A program made the translations under genes and the position numbers. From NCBI GenBank assembly GCA_910578495.1, contig CAJTRE010000032.1, positions 1 to 27,812 of the forward strand: 27,812 bases of DNA. Reading direction: 5' to 3'. Numbering within the stretch: position 1 is the first letter of the stretch; the number at the start of each line of letters is the position of its first letter. Below, piece after piece: positions 1 through 8,320 of the stretch. The stretch is from an uncultured Dorea sp. (GTDB lineage: Bacteria; Bacillota; Clostridia; Lachnospirales; Lachnospiraceae). The notes under the pieces are model-generated. The model was not told the origin of the DNA. It worked only from the letters and a program-made list of their open reading frames with translations, and searched no databases.

Positions 1-381
1 AAAAACTGCGCCACAGCCCTGGCAGGCCATCGCGCAGCGATTTTGTTCAATCGGTGGTATTGCCGCAATTGCGTCTACTCCAAGACTCTCTGCATGTCTT
101 GCAAGTTCCATGCTGTCTTTTGTATTGTTACATGCAACGTGCGCAATCACTGTCAGTTTCCCTTCTGCCGCTTTCATCACATTATCCAATACAATCTTCT
201 TGTCTTCTACACTTTGGTAAATACACTCTCCAGAAGATCCGTTCACATACACACCCTTCACACCTTTTTCCACAAAATATTTTGTGAGAGCTTGTACACC
301 CTTGGGGCTGATGTTTCCTTCTTCATCGTAACAAGCATAAAATGCCGGAATCACTCCTTTGTACTTACATAAATCTCTCAT
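1..381 (-). CDS. nanA: N-acetylneuraminate lyase, N-terminal part (cut by window edge)
   Basis: The first 111 residues read as an N-acetylneuraminate lyase of the DapA/NAL TIM-barrel family, which splits sialic acid into N-acetylmannosamine and pyruvate in the cytoplasm. Visible family signatures are GVIPAFYACYD near residue 9, the pyruvate-binding-loop type motif GSSGE (48-52) and the strand GVDAIAAIPPI (101-111). The start ATG at 381 has a strong AAGGAGG site. The catalytic Tyr and Lys lie beyond the edge. The gene follows nanE after 28 nt, so the two are co-transcribed. Odd point: after AIPPI the reading frame stays open to base 1, but the last 16 residues (EQNRCAMAC...) do not look like the family, which normally continues with an aromatic YFHLPE-like stretch. 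The DNA there is also more G+C rich, so the contig edge may be chimeric. Confidence 0.87.
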   Translation of the reverse strand, partial: MRDLCKYKGVIPAFYACYDEEGNISPKGVQALTKYFVEKGVKGVYVNGSSGECIYQSVEDKKIVLDNVMKAAEGKLTVIAHVACNNTKDSMELARHAESLGVDAIAAIPPIEQNRCAMACQGCGAVF

Positions 382-409
382 TTTTGTTTCCTCCTTATAT
401 TGAACATTC

Positions 410-1105
410 TTAATCTAACGCTTCTGCAAAAGACTTCGTGATAAGCTGAGGTCTTGTAATAATGGAACCAACCACTACGCCAAATGCGCCAAGCTCGATC
501 ACACGCTTTGCTTTCTCGGGAGTATTAATATTTCCTTCTGCAATAACTCTGTGCTCACATTTTTCAACGATCTCTCTTAAAATTGCGAAATCATCATCTT
601 CTATCCGATCGCCTTTGCTCTGCTCTGTATAGCCCACCATCGTTGTTCCTATAAAGTCAAACCCCAGCTTATCTGCAAAGAGCGCTTCTTCTACCGTTGA
701 ACAGTCTGCCATTAGAAGCTGCTCGGGGTATGCCTGTCTCACTTGATGATAAAATTCTTCCAAAGTGACTCCGTCCGGTCTCAGCCTTCCGGTTGCATCC
801 ACTGCTATGATTTCCGGCTTCACCTCCATTAATTCGTCGATCTCATTCATCGTTGGAGTGATGTATACCTCGCAGTTCTCATAATCCCGCTTTACGATTC
901 CAATTATCGGAAGATCAACCTGCGCCTGAATCTCTGCAATGTCTTCTTTCGTGTTCGCGCGGATTCCGACCGCACCGCCTTCCTTTGCCGCAACAGCCAT
1001 TCTTCCCATAATGAACGATGAATGTAACGGTTCATGAGGAAGCGCCTGACAAGACACAATTAATTTCCCACGCAGCGCTTCTACTCTTTTATTTCTGCTC
1101 TCCAT
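410..1105 (-). CDS. nanE: N-acetylmannosamine-6-phosphate 2-epimerase
   Basis: A 231-residue protein with the full NanE TIM-barrel pattern. It converts ManNAc-6-phosphate to GlcNAc-6-phosphate in cytoplasmic sialic acid catabolism. Family motifs are VSCQALPHEPLH (18-29), IIGIVKRDY (67-75), DATGRLRP (103-110), DCSTVEEA (134-141), VGYT (157-160) and VIAEGNINTPE (187-197). K72 and E190 sit where the catalytic Lys and Glu of characterised NanE enzymes lie (assignment by motif, from family knowledge). The start at 1105 is chosen over an upstream in-frame ATG at 1141 because GGGAGGA lies just before it and because the promoter -10 (1158-1163) leaves little room for the longer form. It precedes nanA in the same transcript. 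A ManNAc kinase and a sialic acid transporter are expected elsewhere or beyond the left edge. Confidence 0.96.
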   Translation of the reverse strand: MESRNKRVEALRGKLIVSCQALPHEPLHSSFIMGRMAVAAKEGGAVGIRANTKEDIAEIQAQVDLPIIGIVKRDYENCEVYITPTMNEIDELMEVKPEIIAVDATGRLRPDGVTLEEFYHQVRQAYPEQLLMADCSTVEEALFADKLGFDFIGTTMVGYTEQSKGDRIEDDDFAILREIVEKCEHRVIAEGNINTPEKAKRVIELGAFGVVVGSIITRPQLITKSFAEALD

Positions 1106-1157
1106 GTTTGTCCTCCCTCGTTTTGCTTTCTTTGTCCTCATATCGTTTGTTGTTCTT

Positions 1158-1215
1158 AGTATATCAATAAAGAAATTATTTTCAACACTATTGTAATATA
1201 TTGAAAGTATTTTCG
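1158..1215 (-). promoter_or_regulatory. nanE-nanA promoter with two operator-like boxes
   Basis: On the minus strand, TTGAAA (1180-1185) and TATACT (1158-1163) are separated by 16 nt, a good sigma-A promoter. Two similar sequences on the plus strand, GAAATTATTTTC (1172-1183) and GAAAGTATTTTC (1203-1214), differ at one base. They start 31 bp apart, about three helical turns. The first covers the -35 element. Each is an imperfect palindrome of the GAAA-N4-TTTC kind that RpiR-family sugar-phosphate regulators often bind. Regulator identity is inference; none is encoded in the window. Confidence 0.6.
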
Positions 1216-1327
1216 TTCATTTCAATAGGTGTACAAATTCGGTATAATTTAGCGTCTCTATTTTTAGTAAAACTGCACAACTCCATGTTCCTTCTTTCAT
1301 TCGGCAGCTTGCACATCCTCGTATATT

Positions 1328-1359
1328 AAAAAAGGAATACACCCTGTTAGATGTATTCC
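1328..1359 (-). terminator. Rho-independent terminator of the DUF362 gene
   Basis: The arms GGAATACA (1334-1341) and TGTATTCC (1352-1359) form an 8-bp stem with a 10-nt loop. On the minus strand it is followed by six T (complement of 1328-1333). It lies about 55 bp past the stop of the leftward gene ending at 1413. The rest of 1106-1412 holds only the nan promoter region. Confidence 0.8.
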
Positions 1360-1412
1360 CTATAATCTTCTTTTTATTCTGTTTTCTATTTATTTTATAT
1401 CTTGCTATCTGG

Positions 1413-2543
1413 CTATTTTACAACTACAATCTCATACTCACGACTTCCAAGGCCAATCTTCTCCGCATGAGCAAGACAAGTCTTATATTCAGAATTTGGT
1501 GTAGTATTCTCAAAATGATCATGATGATCACAGAAATCTTCTCTCTCCATCGCCTCTGCAAGCTGGCTGTTTGGAAGTGGCGCAGCTTTCAGGCAGGCAT
1601 CTACGCATGCCTGATCCAGTGCAAGCGGATCAAAAGACGCAAACATTCCAATATTCGGAAGGATTGGTGCGTCATTTTCCGCATGGCAGTCACAGTTCGG
1701 TGATACATCCACGATCAGGGAGATATGGAAATTTGGACGTCCGTCCACAACAGCCTTCGTGTACTCTGCCATTCTACAGTTCAAATCCTTCGTTGCCGCA
1801 CTGTCGTTAAATGCAATTGCATCAAAATTACATGCTCCGATACAACGTCCACATCCTACGCAGTTTGCCGTATTCACAGACATTTTCCTTGTCTCTGCGT
1901 CAAAATCGAGTCCGGTGTTTGCACACTCTCTCATACATGCCTTACATCCTCTGCAAAGCTCCGAATTAATCGTCGGCTGACCATTAGAATGTTGATCTTT
2001 CTTTCCTGCACGAGAACCGCAGCCCATTCCGATATTCTTAATCGTACCGCCGAATCCGGTTGTCTCGTGACCTTTAAAATGACTCAGACTGATAAAGATA
2101 TCTGCGTCCATAACTGCACGTCCGATCTTCGCTTTCTCTATGTACTCACCACCCTCTACAGGTACTTCAATGTCATCGGTTCCCTTTAAGCCGTCTCCGA
2201 TAAGAATCGGACAGCCTACCGTCATAGGCGTAAACCCATTCTCCCATGCACAATACAGATGCTCAATCGCATTCTTCCTGCTGCCCGGATATAACGTATT
2301 ACAATCCGTCAAATACGGAATACCGCCTGCCTCTTTCACTACATCCACAACGGCTCTTGCATAATTTGGACGCAGGAAACTCAAATTTCCAAGTTCTCCA
2401 AAGTGCATTTTAACAGCCACAAATTTGCCGTCCATATCAATATCGCCGATACCTGCCGCCTTAATCAGACGTTTCAATTTGGTCGGAAGCCCCTCGCCAA
2501 TCTTTGCCCGAAAATCTGTATAATATACTTTTGATGTTCCCAT
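1413..2543 (-). CDS. DUF362 domain protein with two 4Fe-4S clusters
   Basis: A 376-residue DUF362 family protein of unknown biochemical role. The N-terminal two thirds carry the DUF362 pattern (VKMHFGE at 45-51, LSHFKGHETTGFGGTIKNIGMGC at about 153-175). Two ferredoxin-type motifs follow: C197-x2-C200-x2-C203-x3-C207 and C228-x2-C231-x2-C234-x3-C238, which should bind two 4Fe-4S clusters. No signal peptide or membrane segment is seen, so it is probably cytoplasmic. GGAAGGA precedes the ATG. A promoter is seen upstream (2586-2614) and a terminator downstream, so it is likely monocistronic. Such proteins are common in anaerobes and are thought to take part in electron transfer; no substrate can be read from the sequence. 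Confidence 0.9.
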   Translation of the reverse strand: MGTSKVYYTDFRAKIGEGLPTKLKRLIKAAGIGDIDMDGKFVAVKMHFGELGNLSFLRPNYARAVVDVVKEAGGIPYLTDCNTLYPGSRKNAIEHLYCAWENGFTPMTVGCPILIGDGLKGTDDIEVPVEGGEYIEKAKIGRAVMDADIFISLSHFKGHETTGFGGTIKNIGMGCGSRAGKKDQHSNGQPTINSELCRGCKACMRECANTGLDFDAETRKMSVNTANCVGCGRCIGACNFDAIAFNDSAATKDLNCRMAEYTKAVVDGRPNFHISLIVDVSPNCDCHAENDAPILPNIGMFASFDPLALDQACVDACLKAAPLPNSQLAEAMEREDFCDHHDHFENTTPNSEYKTCLAHAEKIGLGSREYEIVVVK

Positions 2544-2585
2544 AATATCCTTCCTCTCTTCTTTCTATATTACTTTCCTATATCC

Positions 2586-2614
2586 AGTGTACCCCACAAC
2601 CAGAATACAGGCAA
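2586..2614 (-). promoter_or_regulatory. Promoter of the DUF362 gene
   Basis: On the minus strand TTGCCT (2609-2614) and TACACT (2586-2591) are spaced by 17 nt. The -35 abuts the stop codon of the upstream YitT-family gene (2615-2617). The start codon lies about 40 nt downstream of the -10. Confidence 0.55.
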
Positions 2615-3502
2615 CTATTTTTCTGCTTCAGCAGTTTCTTCATATCGAATACGATCCATCGTGAAGCCCCGGCCGCTTACCTCATTAATCTGCGTAATAG
2701 TAATAAATGCTTTTTCATCAATACTTTGCACCAGTTCTTTCACAGAATAAAGTTTCCGGTTGGGAATCACACAGAGCACACCCTTCTTATTCTCCTGTCC
2801 ATATCCTGTTTCAATATGAACCATCGTCACCCCGGCGTCTAACCCCTTTAACATCCGCTCCCTAATTTCTTCGTATTTGTCCGAAATGATAAATAGCTGA
2901 ATCTGAGACTGTCCCAGAAGCATTACTTTATTCAGTACGATGGTAGTAAGTACCAGATTCAAAATACCGTACATAATCTGTTCCGTACCCGAGAAAAACA
3001 TCTGGAATCCCAGAACGAGAAAATCTATCACATACAGAAGTGCCGCCATAGGAATATGAAACCACTTGTTAAATACAAGAGCCAGAATATCCGTACCTCC
3101 CGTAGAAGAACCCACACGAACAATCAGCCCGATTCCGATTCCAAGAAGCGCGCCGCCATATAGCGTCGACAACATAATATTGTCTGTCAGACTGTCAATT
3201 CCCGGAATCTCCTGTACAATAGACAAAAATGTCGGGTAAATAAACGAACTTGCTATCGTTGCAAGCGCAAACTCTTTTCCTAATACAATCGCACCCAGTA
3301 AAAACAAAACACCATTTATCACAAAGATAATCACAGACAGATTGATGGGCAGATAATGATGGATCGTAAGACCTATTCCTGTCGCTCCGCCCATAATAAT
3401 CCCATGAGGAACGATAAATGCAGCAACCGTAAATGCCAAAACTGCATTCCCCACCAGTACGCCTGCCGCCATGTTTATAAATTTTTTCCAACTGCTTTTC
3501 AT
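2615..3502 (-). CDS. YitT family membrane protein (DUF161 plus DUF2179)
   Basis: A 295-residue integral membrane protein of the YitT family. About five to six hydrophobic segments occupy residues 10-200, with the family-like glycine-rich loops PHGIIMGGATGIG and VRVGSSTGGTDILA. The soluble C-terminal domain (about 210-290) has the DUF2179 pattern (GVTMVHIETGYGQENKKGVLCVI, followed by KAFITITQINEVSGRGF). The molecular function of the family is not established. The ATG at 3502 is preferred over an in-frame TTG at 3526 because AGGGAGAG lies 8 nt before it. It follows tex by 34 nt with no terminator between, so the two form one transcript from the tex promoter. Confidence 0.9.
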   Translation of the reverse strand: MKSSWKKFINMAAGVLVGNAVLAFTVAAFIVPHGIIMGGATGIGLTIHHYLPINLSVIIFVINGVLFLLGAIVLGKEFALATIASSFIYPTFLSIVQEIPGIDSLTDNIMLSTLYGGALLGIGIGLIVRVGSSTGGTDILALVFNKWFHIPMAALLYVIDFLVLGFQMFFSGTEQIMYGILNLVLTTIVLNKVMLLGQSQIQLFIISDKYEEIRERMLKGLDAGVTMVHIETGYGQENKKGVLCVIPNRKLYSVKELVQSIDEKAFITITQINEVSGRGFTMDRIRYEETAEAEK

Positions 3503-3536
3503 CGTAACATCTCTCCCTAATAACAAACTTGTAATT

Positions 3537-5693
3537 TTATGAAATTCCTTTCATGGTGAGCTGAATTCTCTTCTTCTTCAAATCCACACTCATAACTTTT
3601 ACGTCCACAATATCACCTACGCTGACAACTTCCAGTGGATGCTTGATAAATTTCTTATCTGTAAGCTCAGAAATATGTACCAAACCATCCTGATGTACTC
3701 CGATGTCTACAAATGCGCCAAAGTCAATAACATTGCGGACAGTTCCTTTTAATACCATGCCTTCCGTCAAATCTTTCATTTCAAGGACGTCTGTTCTGAG
3801 AATCGGCTTAGGCATCTCATCTCGTGGATCTCGTCCCGGCTTCTCCAGTTCTTTCACAATATCCTGAAGCGTAATCTCCCCAACGCCTAACTCTTCGGCA
3901 AGCTTCTTATAATCCTTAATCGTAAGCGAAAGCCCGGCAAGTTTGCCTCCTTGGATATCTTCTACAGAAAATCCCTGTTTCTTTAACAGTTTCTCAGCCG
4001 CTTCATAGGACTCTGGATGTACACTTGTCGTATCCAGAGGATTATTCCCCCCTTGAATTCTCATAAATCCGGCGCACTGCTCGTATGCTTTCGGTCCGAG
4101 TTTCGCAACTTTAAGAAGCTGCTTACGGTCCAGAAATCTTCCATTTTCTTCCCTGTACGTCACAATATTTTTCGCAATGGCGGAAGAAATACCGGAAATA
4201 TACGATAAAAGCGGGGCAGAAGCGGTATTAAGGTCAACGCCCACTTTATTCACACAGTCTTCCACCACACCCGAAAGAGCGCCGCTTAATTTCTTTTGGT
4301 TCATGTCATGCTGATACTGGCCTACGCCGATGGATTTCGGATCAATCTTTACAAGTTCGGCAAGAGGATCTTGAAGCCTTCTTGCAATAGACGCCGCACT
4401 TCTTTGTCCCACATCAAAGTTAGGAAATTCCTCAGAAGCCAGTTTACTTGCCGAATAAACAGAGGCTCCTGCTTCATTTACAATAATATACTGTACTTTC
4501 TCCGGAATCTCTTTTAACAAATCTACAATAAACATCTCCGATTCTCTGGATGCCGTTCCATTTCCCACAGAAATCAGAGAAACATGGTACTTTGGAATAA
4601 TCTTTTTCAGTAAATCCTTAGACGCCTGTATCTTCTTCTCCGTCGTCGGTGCCGTCGGATAGATAACAGTCGTTCCAATTACCTTCCCTGTCGGATCAAC
4701 AACCGCCAGCTTACATCCGGTACGAAATGCCGGATCCCAGCCAAGCACTGTCTGCCCGGTGATCGGTGGCTGCATAAGAAGCTGCTCTAAATTCTTTCCA
4801 AATACTTCAATCGCCCCATCCTCTGCTTTTTCCGTCAATTCATTGCGGATCTCCCTCTCAATTGCCGGTGCGATTAGACGTTTATAACTGTCTTCTACAG
4901 CTTCTTTTAATACTGGAGTCGTATAGATATTATCACTGTGAATCGTTTGTTTCTCCAGGTAACGGATAATATCTTCCTGAGGTGCTTCAACTTTCACAAT
5001 CAAAAACTTCTCTTTCTCGCCGCGGTTGAGCGCCAGAATGCGGTGTCCTGCCAGTTTATTCACAGGTTCTTCAAAATCATAATACATCTCGTATACAGAC
5101 TCTGCATTTTCATCCTTGGCAGCAGACACAACACGCCCTTTCTGCAGCGTGATTTTACGAATCCACATACGGTAATCTGCCTCGTCAGAAATACCTTCCG
5201 CAATAATATCTCTTGCTCCCGCTATCGCCTCTTCTATAGTATGTACCTCTTTCTCCTCACTGAGATAATCTTTTGCCGCCTCTTCTAACGGCTTGTCCGT
5301 CTTCTGAAGCATAATAATGGAAGAAAGCGGCTCTAGCCCTTTTTCTTTAGCGATCGTTGCTCTTGTTCTTCGCTTTGGTCTATACGGACGATACAAATCC
5401 TCCACCACAACCAAAGTCTCTGCAGCAAGAATCTGAGCTTTCAGCTCCTCTGTAAGTTTTCCCTGCTCCTCGATACTTCCAAGAACCTGCTCTTTCTTCT
5501 CTTCCAGATTCCGAAGATAATTCAGCCTCTCGTAAAGTTTTCTAAGCTGTTCATCATCCAGTGTCCCTGTTGCCTCTTTGCGGTATCTGGCGATAAACGG
5601 AATAGTATTCCCTTCATCTATCAAAGTCACAGCGGCGTCCACCTGCCACCTCTTCACCCCTAATTCTTCTGTGAGTTTCTGATTAATATCCAT
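3537..5693 (-). CDS. tex: Tex family RNA-binding protein with S1 domain
   Basis: A 718-residue Tex/YhgF homologue, full length for the family. Order of domains: N-terminal helical Tex region (1-190, with IPFIARYRKEATGTLDDEQLR and YRPKRRTRATIAKEKGLEPL), a YqgF/RNase H-like fold (about 325-450, starting VLGWDPAFRTGCKLAVVD), a helix-hairpin-helix region (about 480-560, DLNTASAPLLSYISGIS and KVAKLGPKAYEQCAGFMRI) and a C-terminal S1 RNA-binding domain (about 640-710, GMVLKGTVRNVIDFGAFVDIG). Tex proteins bind nucleic acid and act with transcription and RNA metabolism in the cytoplasm. The start at 5693 is preferred over a longer frame to 5762 because the promoter (5734-5762) lies inside the extension and AAAGGAC precedes the ATG. 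Confidence 0.95.
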   Translation of the reverse strand: MDINQKLTEELGVKRWQVDAAVTLIDEGNTIPFIARYRKEATGTLDDEQLRKLYERLNYLRNLEEKKEQVLGSIEEQGKLTEELKAQILAAETLVVVEDLYRPYRPKRRTRATIAKEKGLEPLSSIIMLQKTDKPLEEAAKDYLSEEKEVHTIEEAIAGARDIIAEGISDEADYRMWIRKITLQKGRVVSAAKDENAESVYEMYYDFEEPVNKLAGHRILALNRGEKEKFLIVKVEAPQEDIIRYLEKQTIHSDNIYTTPVLKEAVEDSYKRLIAPAIEREIRNELTEKAEDGAIEVFGKNLEQLLMQPPITGQTVLGWDPAFRTGCKLAVVDPTGKVIGTTVIYPTAPTTEKKIQASKDLLKKIIPKYHVSLISVGNGTASRESEMFIVDLLKEIPEKVQYIIVNEAGASVYSASKLASEEFPNFDVGQRSAASIARRLQDPLAELVKIDPKSIGVGQYQHDMNQKKLSGALSGVVEDCVNKVGVDLNTASAPLLSYISGISSAIAKNIVTYREENGRFLDRKQLLKVAKLGPKAYEQCAGFMRIQGGNNPLDTTSVHPESYEAAEKLLKKQGFSVEDIQGGKLAGLSLTIKDYKKLAEELGVGEITLQDIVKELEKPGRDPRDEMPKPILRTDVLEMKDLTEGMVLKGTVRNVIDFGAFVDIGVHQDGLVHISELTDKKFIKHPLEVVSVGDIVDVKVMSVDLKKKRIQLTMKGIS

Positions 5694-5733
5694 GCTATCG
5701 TCCTTTCCTTTTTTACATAAAACACTAAAATAT

Positions 5734-5762
5734 ATTATAACGGAATTCTCTTCTTCGCGCAA
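5734..5762 (-). promoter_or_regulatory. tex-yitT promoter
   Basis: On the minus strand TTGCGC (5757-5762) and TATAAT (5734-5739) are spaced by 17 nt, placing transcription start about 30 nt before the tex ATG. It lies back to back with the tetR promoter, about 34 bp away. Confidence 0.7.
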
Positions 5763-5795
5763 TCAAATACGTAATATAGAGGTCACTCTGTTTTC

Positions 5796-5846
5796 TTGAA
5801 AATACACAAACGATATGTTATAATATTCTTGAATTTAAAATAAATT
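5796..5846 (+). promoter_or_regulatory. tetR operon promoter with start-site dyad
   Basis: TTGAAA (5796-5801), a 17-nt spacer and TATAAT (5819-5824) make a near-consensus promoter. Just downstream, AATTTA (5832-5837) and TAAATT (5841-5846) form a perfect 6-bp dyad around AAA, at the expected transcription start. An autoregulatory operator for the adjacent TetR protein is plausible, though the dyad is A+T only and may be fortuitous. Confidence 0.75.
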
Positions 5847-5882
5847 TTAGATATCGTAATCTTATAGAGAGGATTCCAATGT

Positions 5883-6491
5883 ATGTTTGATGAAATTGAA
5901 ATAAAAGAATTATCAAAACAGCAGTTAAAATCGAGAGAGACAAAGACTCGTATCTTTAACGCTGCGAAACGTATTCTTCAAAAACAGGGCTATGAAGAAC
6001 TGTCTATCAAAAACATCTGTGAGGAAGCAGGCGTTTCCAATGGAAGCTTTTATCATCATTTTAAGACGAAAGACGACCTGCTCTCCTACTATATTGAGGA
6101 ACTGCCAAGTATTAACCCCGATCTTTTAGAACTCCCGGCTGACAAAGATGAAGCAAAAGAAGCAATCATCTATGTGTATCTCAATTACATACACTACTGT
6201 CAGGAACTTGGCTTAGAATTTATGGCGAATTATTATACACCAAAGAATCAGTCCTTGAATCCTCTGATTCGTACAAAACGCCCGTACCCCATCGTCACTG
6301 TCCGTAATTATCTTCAGAAATGTATAGATGCCGGTGTTATAACACTACAGCACCCATTAGAAGAAATCACTACTGACATCCGAATGATCGTTATCGGTAA
6401 TGTCTTTGAATGGTGTCTGAAAAACGGCGGCGCCGATTTTGAAGGAAATATGAGACGAAGCTTAGAAAATTATTTGAATGGAGCACTCTAA
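5883..6491 (+). CDS. TetR/AcrR family transcriptional regulator
   Basis: A 202-residue TetR-type repressor. The N-terminal DNA-binding domain spans about residues 17-66, with the helix-turn-helix ELSIKNICEEAGVSNGSFYHHFKTKDDLL (39-67). The rest is a helical ligand-binding and dimerisation domain without recognisable specificity. The start ATG at 5883 follows GAGAGGAT; the overlapping ATG at 5879 hits a stop at once. The stop codon overlaps the next start (TAATG), so the lipid kinase gene is translationally coupled. By position it probably controls its own operon of lipid genes, perhaps sensing a lipid or membrane-active compound; that is inference. Confidence 0.93.
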   Translation: MFDEIEIKELSKQQLKSRETKTRIFNAAKRILQKQGYEELSIKNICEEAGVSNGSFYHHFKTKDDLLSYYIEELPSINPDLLELPADKDEAKEAIIYVYLNYIHYCQELGLEFMANYYTPKNQSLNPLIRTKRPYPIVTVRNYLQKCIDAGVITLQHPLEEITTDIRMIVIGNVFEWCLKNGGADFEGNMRRSLENYLNGAL

Positions 6492-7408
6492 TGTACACAT
6501 TTATCGTAAATCCAAATGCCCGCTCAGGTCTGGGAGAAAAGACATGGCATACCTTAGAACGCATTTTAAAAGAGCAGGAAGTAAGTTATCAGGTATTCTT
6601 TACCAAGTACCAGAAACATGCTACCAAGATAACCCAAAAACTTACGGAAGAAAATATGTTACGTACCATCATTGTCCTTGGCGGCGATGGTACGATCAAC
6701 GAGGTGGTGAACGGTATTTCCGATTTATCTTCCACCACACTCGCTTACATCCCGATTGGTTCCAGCAATGATTTCGCCAGAGGCATGGGTCTGTCCACCA
6801 ATCCCGTAACTGCACTGAAACATATTCTGTCCCCATCCCGCTACGCATATCTGAATATCGGGGCTTTGCAATATCAGGAGAAAAAACGCAGGTTTGCAGT
6901 CAGTTCCGGATTCGGTTTTGACGCAGCCGTCTGTCACCAGATTCATGTCTCCAGTTTTAAAAAACTTTTGAATAAACTACACCTCGGCAAAATGATATAT
7001 GCGGCCGCAGCCGTCGGAAAAATTCTTACAATGACACCAAGACGGATGACGCTGGTTCTTGACAATAGCCGGAATATCATCTTTGACAAAGTATACTTTG
7101 CCGCCGCCATGAACCAGAACGTACAAGGAGGCGGACTAAAGTTTTGTCCCAAAGCAGATCCATCCGATGATGTGCTGGATATTATCGTTGTTGCAGGACT
7201 TTCAAAACTCAAGATTTTAATATTACTGCCAACGGTTTTCAAAGGCTGGCATGTTCATTTTAAAGGAATCTACACTTACCAATGTAAAGAAGCCAAATTT
7301 CAGAGCGAACATCCCCTTCCGGTGCATACCGATGGAGAACCCGTCTTTCTTCAGCGTCAGCTTCATCTGGCATTGGAGGATGAAAAACTCCGTCTAATAT
7401 TAAGCTAG
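6491..7408 (+). CDS. Diacylglycerol kinase-like lipid kinase (DagK/YegS family)
   Basis: A 305-residue member of the DAGK catalytic domain family, soluble lipid kinases that phosphorylate diacylglycerol or related lipids at the membrane face using ATP. The opening IVNPNARSGLG (5-15), the nucleotide-binding GGDGTINEVVNG (64-75) and PIGSSNDFARGMGL (88-101) are all canonical. The C-terminal half has the second beta-sandwich domain (VQGGGLKFCPKADPSDDVLDI, and HTDGEP near the end). It overlaps tetR by one base and is followed 11 nt later by a glycerophosphodiesterase, which fits a role in recycling glycerolipids, for instance from lipoteichoic acid turnover. The lipid substrate cannot be read from the sequence. 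Confidence 0.93.
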   Translation: MYTFIVNPNARSGLGEKTWHTLERILKEQEVSYQVFFTKYQKHATKITQKLTEENMLRTIIVLGGDGTINEVVNGISDLSSTTLAYIPIGSSNDFARGMGLSTNPVTALKHILSPSRYAYLNIGALQYQEKKRRFAVSSGFGFDAAVCHQIHVSSFKKLLNKLHLGKMIYAAAAVGKILTMTPRRMTLVLDNSRNIIFDKVYFAAAMNQNVQGGGLKFCPKADPSDDVLDIIVVAGLSKLKILILLPTVFKGWHVHFKGIYTYQCKEAKFQSEHPLPVHTDGEPVFLQRQLHLALEDEKLRLILS

Positions 7409-7419
7409 AGGCAGGAATC

Positions 7420-8238
7420 ATGAGCAAAATTTTTATAATTATTTTATGTGTTACTATCTTTTATCTGTTTTCACTGCTGCCCCGATTATCGAATCGGGAA
7501 CGCATGATGCGGTATCGACACTCGTTGTTCGCCCACAGAGGTTACCACAATGCACAAAAAGGAATTCCCGAAAATTCCATGAAAGCATTTAAGGCCGCTC
7601 TGGACCATGAATACGGTATTGAATTAGACGTCCATCTGACAAAAGACATGCACCTAATCGTCTTCCATGACGACACGTTAGACCGCGTCTGTGGACGTCC
7701 CGGTTCCATAGAGAAAATGACGCTTTCGGAATTGCAGACATGCCGTCTTCTTAATACAAACGAACGGATTCCTCTTTTAAAGGATGTCCTCTCTCTGGTA
7801 AATGGTCAGGTACCGCTTCTAGTCGAACTGAAAATGCCAACCCATTCTTTGACTGTCTGTCAGAAAACTTACGATATGTTAAAAGACTATAAAGGCGACT
7901 ACCTGATTCAATCCTTTAATGCTCTGGGGCTACACTGGTTCCGCACTCATGCCCCGGAAGTTTTAAGAGGGCAGCTTTCCTCCAGACTGACAAAGAAAGC
8001 CTCCAAAGAACCTTGGATATTAAAATTTTTTACAGAACATTTGATTTCCAATATTCTCGGTCGGCCGGACTTTATCTCTTATAAGCTTGCAGATCTCCCA
8101 ACGATAGAAATCACTCTGTTAAGACTACTCTTTCATGTTCCGCTTGCCGTATGGACGCTTCGGACAAGAGAGGCACTAAAAGAAGGGGTTTTGCACTACG
8201 ACATCCAGATTTTCGAAAAACAAGATGAAAATTATTAA
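7420..8238 (+). CDS. Membrane-anchored glycerophosphodiester phosphodiesterase
   Basis: A 272-residue GDPD-family enzyme that hydrolyses glycerophosphodiesters to sn-glycerol-3-phosphate and an alcohol. An N-terminal hydrophobic segment (3-20) should anchor it with the catalytic domain outside. Catalytic-site residues are visible: HRG (39-41), E51 in PENS, E68 and D70 in IELDV, and HDDTLDR (83-89). VELKMP near 145 supplies another conserved Glu/Lys strand. The start ATG follows GAGGCAGGAATC, 11 nt after the kinase gene. Together with the kinase and the downstream phosphatase it looks like a glycerolipid or teichoic acid turnover set. Confidence 0.93.
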   Translation: MSKIFIIILCVTIFYLFSLLPRLSNRERMMRYRHSLFAHRGYHNAQKGIPENSMKAFKAALDHEYGIELDVHLTKDMHLIVFHDDTLDRVCGRPGSIEKMTLSELQTCRLLNTNERIPLLKDVLSLVNGQVPLLVELKMPTHSLTVCQKTYDMLKDYKGDYLIQSFNALGLHWFRTHAPEVLRGQLSSRLTKKASKEPWILKFFTEHLISNILGRPDFISYKLADLPTIEITLLRLLFHVPLAVWTLRTREALKEGVLHYDIQIFEKQDENY

Positions 8239-8254
8239 CAATATATGAATCCCC

Positions 8255-8283
8255 TTGTTGCATGCATCGTTTCATGTTATAAT
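8255..8283 (+). promoter_or_regulatory. Internal promoter before the PAP2-like gene
   Basis: TTGTTG (8255-8260), a 17-nt spacer and TATAAT (8278-8283). It falls inside the longest open frame of the next gene and so argues for the downstream start at 8321. It would let the phosphatase be expressed apart from the tetR operon. Confidence 0.65.
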
Positions 8284-8320
8284 CCGTTCATCAGATTACA
8301 AAAAGGGGCGTATTTATAAA

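Noticed and set aside
1725..2189. 154-residue plus-strand frame
   Set aside because: Shadow of the DUF362 gene; its cysteine-rich look comes from the opposite strand.
8255..8320. N-terminal extension of the PAP2-like protein from TTG at 8255
   Set aside because: The extension coincides with a TTGTTG-17-TATAAT promoter and has no ribosome site.
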